Below are positions 5,986-8,556 of a stretch of 8,556 nt of DNA, piece after piece (position 1 is the first letter of the stretch; each line of letters starts with the position of its first letter). Source of the stretch: Chitinivibrionales bacterium (GTDB taxonomy: Bacteria > Fibrobacterota > Chitinivibrionia > Chitinivibrionales > JANQEN01); assembly GCA_030593665.1 (NCBI GenBank), contig JAUVGS010000060.1:1-8556 (forward strand). The letters run 5' to 3'. The position numbers and the translations under genes were made by a program. The notes under the pieces were generated by a model. It worked only from the letters and a program-made list of their open reading frames with translations. It was not told the origin of the DNA and made no database searches.

Positions 5986-7015
5986 TATGCAGCTTGAACA
6001 TCTGACGGAGCAATCGTTACAGAGCTGCCGCACATTGCATGATTCTTTGAGCGATACAGATTCTGTAGAACTCCATCTGATTACCGAACATGGTCATCTG
6101 ATTACCGAACAGAATAGTATACATACTCATTGGCAGAAGAACATTCTCGCTATGCAAAAACCATTAAATCATAACGATGAACAATTCGCATTCGCCCTGC
6201 ATGAACATGCATGGGAATTTATCGCAGGGTATACCATATCTCAAACTGCTTTTTATCCCTATCTTTGTATTCATACGCCACCCCGGCAGTCCTACGGAAC
6301 ACGCTATGAATTAGAGGCAATCATAGACTGCTATACCAGAAACACCAAAAAAGCAATAGTGACATTTCAAGAATCTTTACACTCTGATACTATTGAAAAT
6401 ATACAGAATAGTTCTTACGAGCGCTCCCTGCTGGAAAACGCAAAAAACTATTCCTCCGATGCGACATGCCTGGCCGTATTTGATAAAGATGGGTTTATAT
6501 TACATAGCAGCGGACACGGCACTCACCGGGAAGAGTTAGCGCATACACTGATAACACAGTATACTACGACAAAAAAAGAGATGCGGAAACTAAGTGAGCC
6601 GCCTTTGAACATTTCCACGGTAACAAATACGAAACAGACCCGATGTATTGGTCCCATTCCTCATTCAAATCTGGCATTGGGACTAATTATGCAGGGTAAA
6701 CAAAGTTACGCGAAATCTCGATTTCTATTTAAAACGGTGCTGCACGGATTGCATACGATACAACAGAAAACAAATACCCTGTGGGGTGAAAAACGTATAG
6801 ATCATATCGAAACACAGAGAATATGGAATTCATGGTTTAAGCCTCCGCACCTGTCTCCTCTTGGTAAATATATGCATTGTAATGGAGAGGGGGTATTTCA
6901 TCTACCGCATTGCATAAAAGCATCAGGAACAATTTGCGAAAAGATAACCTGGTATGACTCTCGCACGCAAGCGGTGCGAAAAAATCTGACCCCTTGTGCG
7001 GTCTGTCATCCATAA
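5972..7015 (+). CDS. roadblock-like protein with C-terminal Ada-type zinc-binding motif
   Basis: A 347-residue soluble protein overlapping the previous gene by 14 bases, with GGGAGGAG (5958-5965) before ATG, so the two are probably translationally coupled. The N-terminal half (about 1-140) is unrecognised; it may be a sensory alpha/beta domain and carries a 7-residue tandem duplication (HLITEHG/HLITEQN). Residues about 150-270 look like a roadblock/LC7 domain: TCLAVFDKDGFILHSSG, then a long helix EELAHTLITQYTTTKKEM, then strands CIGPIPHSNLALGLIMQ and a final helix. The last 45 residues (about 303-347) end with FHLPHC...PCAVCHP: His310, Cys314, Cys342 and Cys345 have the spacing of the Ada-type zinc domain (x3 and x2), with WYDSRTQAVRKN in the place of its short helix. 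Zinc binding and any DNA or protein contact are inferred. A metal-linked regulator acting with the neighbouring roadblock proteins is a reasonable guess. Confidence 0.72.
   Translation: MIPLDMQLEHLTEQSLQSCRTLHDSLSDTDSVELHLITEHGHLITEQNSIHTHWQKNILAMQKPLNHNDEQFAFALHEHAWEFIAGYTISQTAFYPYLCIHTPPRQSYGTRYELEAIIDCYTRNTKKAIVTFQESLHSDTIENIQNSSYERSLLENAKNYSSDATCLAVFDKDGFILHSSGHGTHREELAHTLITQYTTTKKEMRKLSEPPLNISTVTNTKQTRCIGPIPHSNLALGLIMQGKQSYAKSRFLFKTVLHGLHTIQQKTNTLWGEKRIDHIETQRIWNSWFKPPHLSPLGKYMHCNGEGVFHLPHCIKASGTICEKITWYDSRTQAVRKNLTPCAVCHP
6074..6111 (+). repeat. 21-base tandem duplication inside the roadblock-zinc gene
   Basis: The 17-base sequence CATCTGATTACCGAACA occurs at 6074-6090 and again at 6095-6111. 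The period is exactly 21 bases, so it adds seven codons in frame (HLITE twice). The copies are identical at DNA level, suggesting a recent duplication. Confidence 0.9.
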
Positions 7016-7023
7016 AGGCGACT

Positions 7024-7353
7024 ATGAATATAGAAAAAATATATAACACATTACAACAGAAAATTGCAGCTCTTGAAGCGATAATTCTGATCAGTATGGA
7101 TGGATTGCCTTTAACCTGTCACGCAAAAGAAGAAATCTCTGTTGACGCAATCAGTTCACTTGCGGCTGCACTGTATCGATCACAAATCACCCACGAAGCT
7201 GAAGGACAAAAAATACGAGTACGTATACAAACCAATTTTGGCATACTGGACATACAGAAGACTGTTGAAAATACATTGATCGTCATTGTACTTACCGGCG
7301 AATATATTGAGACATTACTTGATTGGTATCAAGAGGAACAAAATACGAACTGA
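7024..7353 (+). CDS. roadblock/LC7 (MglB-like) protein 1
   Basis: A 109-residue single-domain protein: an N-terminal helix (NIEKIYNTLQQKI), strand and turn AIILISMDGLPLTCH, the long central helix (DAISSLAAALYRSQITHEA), two strands (KIRVRIQ and FGILDIQ), then LIVIVLTGEYIETLLDWY. This is the roadblock/LC7 order; such proteins dimerise and act as GTPase activators or scaffolds for Ras-like GTPases such as MglA. The start is ATG 7024, eight bases after the preceding stop, with AAAGG (7014-7018) overlapping that stop. A longer reading from GTG 6994 would overlap the previous gene with no better ribosome site. It is clearly more distant from the next two roadblock genes than they are from each other. 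Confidence 0.85.
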   Translation: MNIEKIYNTLQQKIAALEAIILISMDGLPLTCHAKEEISVDAISSLAAALYRSQITHEAEGQKIRVRIQTNFGILDIQKTVENTLIVIVLTGEYIETLLDWYQEEQNTN

Positions 7354-7397
7354 ATTTTCAATATCACCTATACTTATTTTTAACCAAGGAGCAGCAT

Positions 7398-7751
7398 ATG
7401 GCAGAAACAGTAAAAGAAGCTCTTAAAGAGTTTCTCAACATTGATGGCGTCACCGCAGTTGCCATTGTCGGTCGTGATGGTTTTGTTATTGAGTTTGTGG
7501 CCACAGACAAAATTGACACGGACGCATTAGGTGCGGTTGTTGCCAGTGCCATTGGCGCATCTGAAATGATCGGTAAACATTTTGACATGGGTAATCTGGA
7601 ACAGTATCTTCTGGAATTTAACAGGGGAAAAACCATTATCGCGGCGGCAGGCGAAGATATCCTGGTGCTTATCACCGATCCGAGCGCCGTTATCGGCAGT
7701 GTCAGATTTGCCGTCCGTAAAGGAATTGTCGGATTGGTAGCATTAATGTAA
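7398..7751 (+). CDS. roadblock/LC7 (MglB-like) protein 2
   Basis: A 117-residue roadblock domain. Helix 1 is VKEALKEFLNI; GVTAVAIVGRDGFVIEFV is the first strand pair with the typical V-x-R-D-G-F turn; DALGAVVASAIGASEMIGKHF is the central helix. MGNLEQYLLEFNRGKTIIAAAGEDILVLITD forms the later strands, and the final helix is SVIGSV-like (AVIGSVRFAVRKG). AAGGAG (7386-7391) precedes ATG 7398, which makes this the start rather than the in-frame GTG 7323 inside the previous gene. A 44-base gap separates it from the upstream roadblock gene, the largest in the operon. Expected to form homo- or heterodimers, likely with its neighbour encoded immediately downstream, and to bind a small GTPase or the GTPase-like domain of the first operon protein; the partner is inferred. 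Confidence 0.9.
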   Translation: MAETVKEALKEFLNIDGVTAVAIVGRDGFVIEFVATDKIDTDALGAVVASAIGASEMIGKHFDMGNLEQYLLEFNRGKTIIAAAGEDILVLITDPSAVIGSVRFAVRKGIVGLVALM

Positions 7752-8104
7752 TGGTGGGTATGCGCAAAAACAGTACAGAACCGGATTTGGATCTACTCAT
7801 GGAAACACCAGGTGTACAAGGGGTGTACGAGGTTGGCATCGATGGTTTTCTTCTGGATTCTCTTGATATCGGGAATGCGGATCCTGAAGCTGTCGCCGCG
7901 ATATCAGCAGTATCCGCGGTAACATCAGCCCGAATTGGTCCTATGATGAACTTAGGAGAACTGAAATGGATACTCCTGGAATATACGCAGGGCAAAATGA
8001 TTATTGCCCAATGCGGAAATAAGATATTTGTTGTCGTAACAGACAACCATGTTCTCTTAGGTGATATTTTTTTAAAATTTCAGCATACTCAAGAACAGAA
8101 TTAA
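7751..8104 (+). CDS. roadblock/LC7 (MglB-like) protein 3
   Basis: Also 117 residues, it overlaps the previous stop by one base (TAATG), so translation is probably coupled. The pattern parallels roadblock protein 2: GVQGVYEVGIDGFLLDSL, then DPEAVAAISAVSAVTSARIG, then MNLGELKWILLEYTQGKMIIAQCGNKIFVVVTD. Shared positions include GV-x2-V-x-VG-x-DGF, LG/MG-x-L, LLE and GK-x-IIA. The two are therefore likely an old tandem duplication that could give a heterodimer. Met4 (ATG 7760) is an alternative start, but no strong ribosome site separates the two options. The roles are as for the other MglB-like proteins; the direct partner is unknown. Confidence 0.87.
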   Translation: MVGMRKNSTEPDLDLLMETPGVQGVYEVGIDGFLLDSLDIGNADPEAVAAISAVSAVTSARIGPMMNLGELKWILLEYTQGKMIIAQCGNKIFVVVTDNHVLLGDIFLKFQHTQEQN

Positions 8105-8117
8105 GGAGATGTAATTC

Positions 8118-8556
8118 ATGGAAAAAGAGTTAGCGGTATTGCATAAAGCGGCCTATTTTGTCAGTGCCCTGGCACATGCCAGTGAAAGTAATCTGGGCAT
8201 GGGCAGTTTGTCTATCTGCGCGCTGGCAGGAAAAAAATTTGGTCAGGAAGCGGTATCAGACTGTGAAAAAACAGATGACCCGATTAAAGCCATTACTTAT
8301 TTACACGAAGCTTTAAAAAAGCAGGGTATTGTCTGGGATTTTGAGCCATTTGCCTGCGAAGGAGATCCTCTTATCAAAGATGAAAATGGCAAAAAAACAA
8401 TACTGCTGGTATTTAACACCTGTATGGTGAGAAATGACCTGTTTCACTATTCTCATGAGCAGAAGAAATCCCTCTGTTATATGTCACACGTGGTTTTTGC
8501 CGGCGCAATGGAAAAGGTAATGAAAGGGTATGAGGCAAAGCTTGAAATTGTTCATG
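8118..8556 (+). CDS. V4R-like (4-vinyl reductase/hydrocarbon-binding type) protein, 3' end cut off
   Basis: An open frame from ATG 8118 runs 146 codons to the window edge without a stop. AAGGAGAT (8103-8110) lies seven bases before the ATG and 13 bases separate it from the roadblock stop, so it belongs to the operon. The product starts MEKELAVLHKAAYFVSALAH, then a small-residue segment SNLGMGSLSICALAGKKFG and a helix with PIKAITYLHEALKKQGI. The strand ILLVFNTCMVRND is followed by SLCYMSHVVFAGAMEKVMKGY. The Cys-x-[hydrophobic]-R and later Cys-x5-7-G-x-[hydrophobic]-G-like pattern resembles V4R domains, which bind small hydrophobic or metal ligands; it holds five Cys in the visible part. Sensing of a ligand for the roadblock module is a guess. 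The match is by eye only, so an unknown family remains possible. Confidence 0.6.
   Translation, partial: MEKELAVLHKAAYFVSALAHASESNLGMGSLSICALAGKKFGQEAVSDCEKTDDPIKAITYLHEALKKQGIVWDFEPFACEGDPLIKDENGKKTILLVFNTCMVRNDLFHYSHEQKKSLCYMSHVVFAGAMEKVMKGYEAKLEIVH

Noticed and set aside
4614..6035. Several minus-strand open frames of 64-138 codons across the PATAN gene
   Set aside because: They are antisense shadows of a long gene with consistent domain structure and show no ribosome sites or recognisable products.
1..8556. CRISPR arrays, tRNA, rRNA or complete insertion sequences
   Set aside because: No regularly spaced repeats, cloverleaf-like segments, rRNA signatures or transposase-like proteins were seen; the only large repeat is the palindrome at 2100-2232.

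Overview
The window looks like chromosomal DNA of a Gram-negative bacterium. It has a phospholipase A1 of the outer-membrane OMPLA type, a second exported glycine-rich protein that looks like a beta-barrel, AGGAGG-type ribosome sites, sigma70-like promoters and moderately AT-rich composition. All supported genes are on the + strand. The lineage cannot be fixed from the sequence. The domain mix (DUF4388/PATAN, roadblock proteins, OMPLA) would fit deltaproteobacterial or FCB/Fibrobacterota-like groups, but that is inference.

Left part (1-4098), mixed single genes: the 3' end of an unknown gene (2-91), a two-helix small membrane protein (104-325), an exported glycine-rich protein (386-976), a RidA enamine/imine deaminase that really starts at GTG 1033, and a stand-alone STAS-domain protein (1635-1952). 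The STAS gene has a very good extended -10 promoter and a very short leader that folds into a 7-bp hairpin carrying the ribosome site in its loop. A 133-bp nested palindrome (2100-2232) follows; its 30-bp perfect core belongs to the widespread interspersed repeat whose translation reads CERSEAI/LRAQRSNL. Then come an OMPLA-like phospholipase with an unusual N-terminal extension (2277-3524) and a nickel-hydrogenase maturation protease (3613-4098), with no hydrogenase gene in view.

Right part (4513-8556), one operon: after a 414-bp AT-rich gap with a candidate promoter and leader hairpin come six closely packed genes. In order they are (1) a receiver-like + DUF4388/PATAN + degenerate GTPase-like fusion, (2) a roadblock-like protein ending in an Ada-type zinc motif, (3-5) three single-domain roadblock/LC7 (MglB-like) proteins, the last two resembling each other, and (6) the start of a protein with V4R-like features, cut by the window edge. 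Spacings are -14, +8, +44, -1 and +13 nt. Roadblock proteins normally serve as partners or activators of small Ras-like GTPases such as MglA. Here the only GTPase-like domain visible appears to have lost its P-loop and NKxD motifs. The operon is the best candidate for an undescribed system: probably a signalling or polarity module built on roadblock scaffolds and a pseudo-GTPase, with a possible zinc-binding subunit and a possible ligand-sensing subunit. Function is inferred from domain types only.
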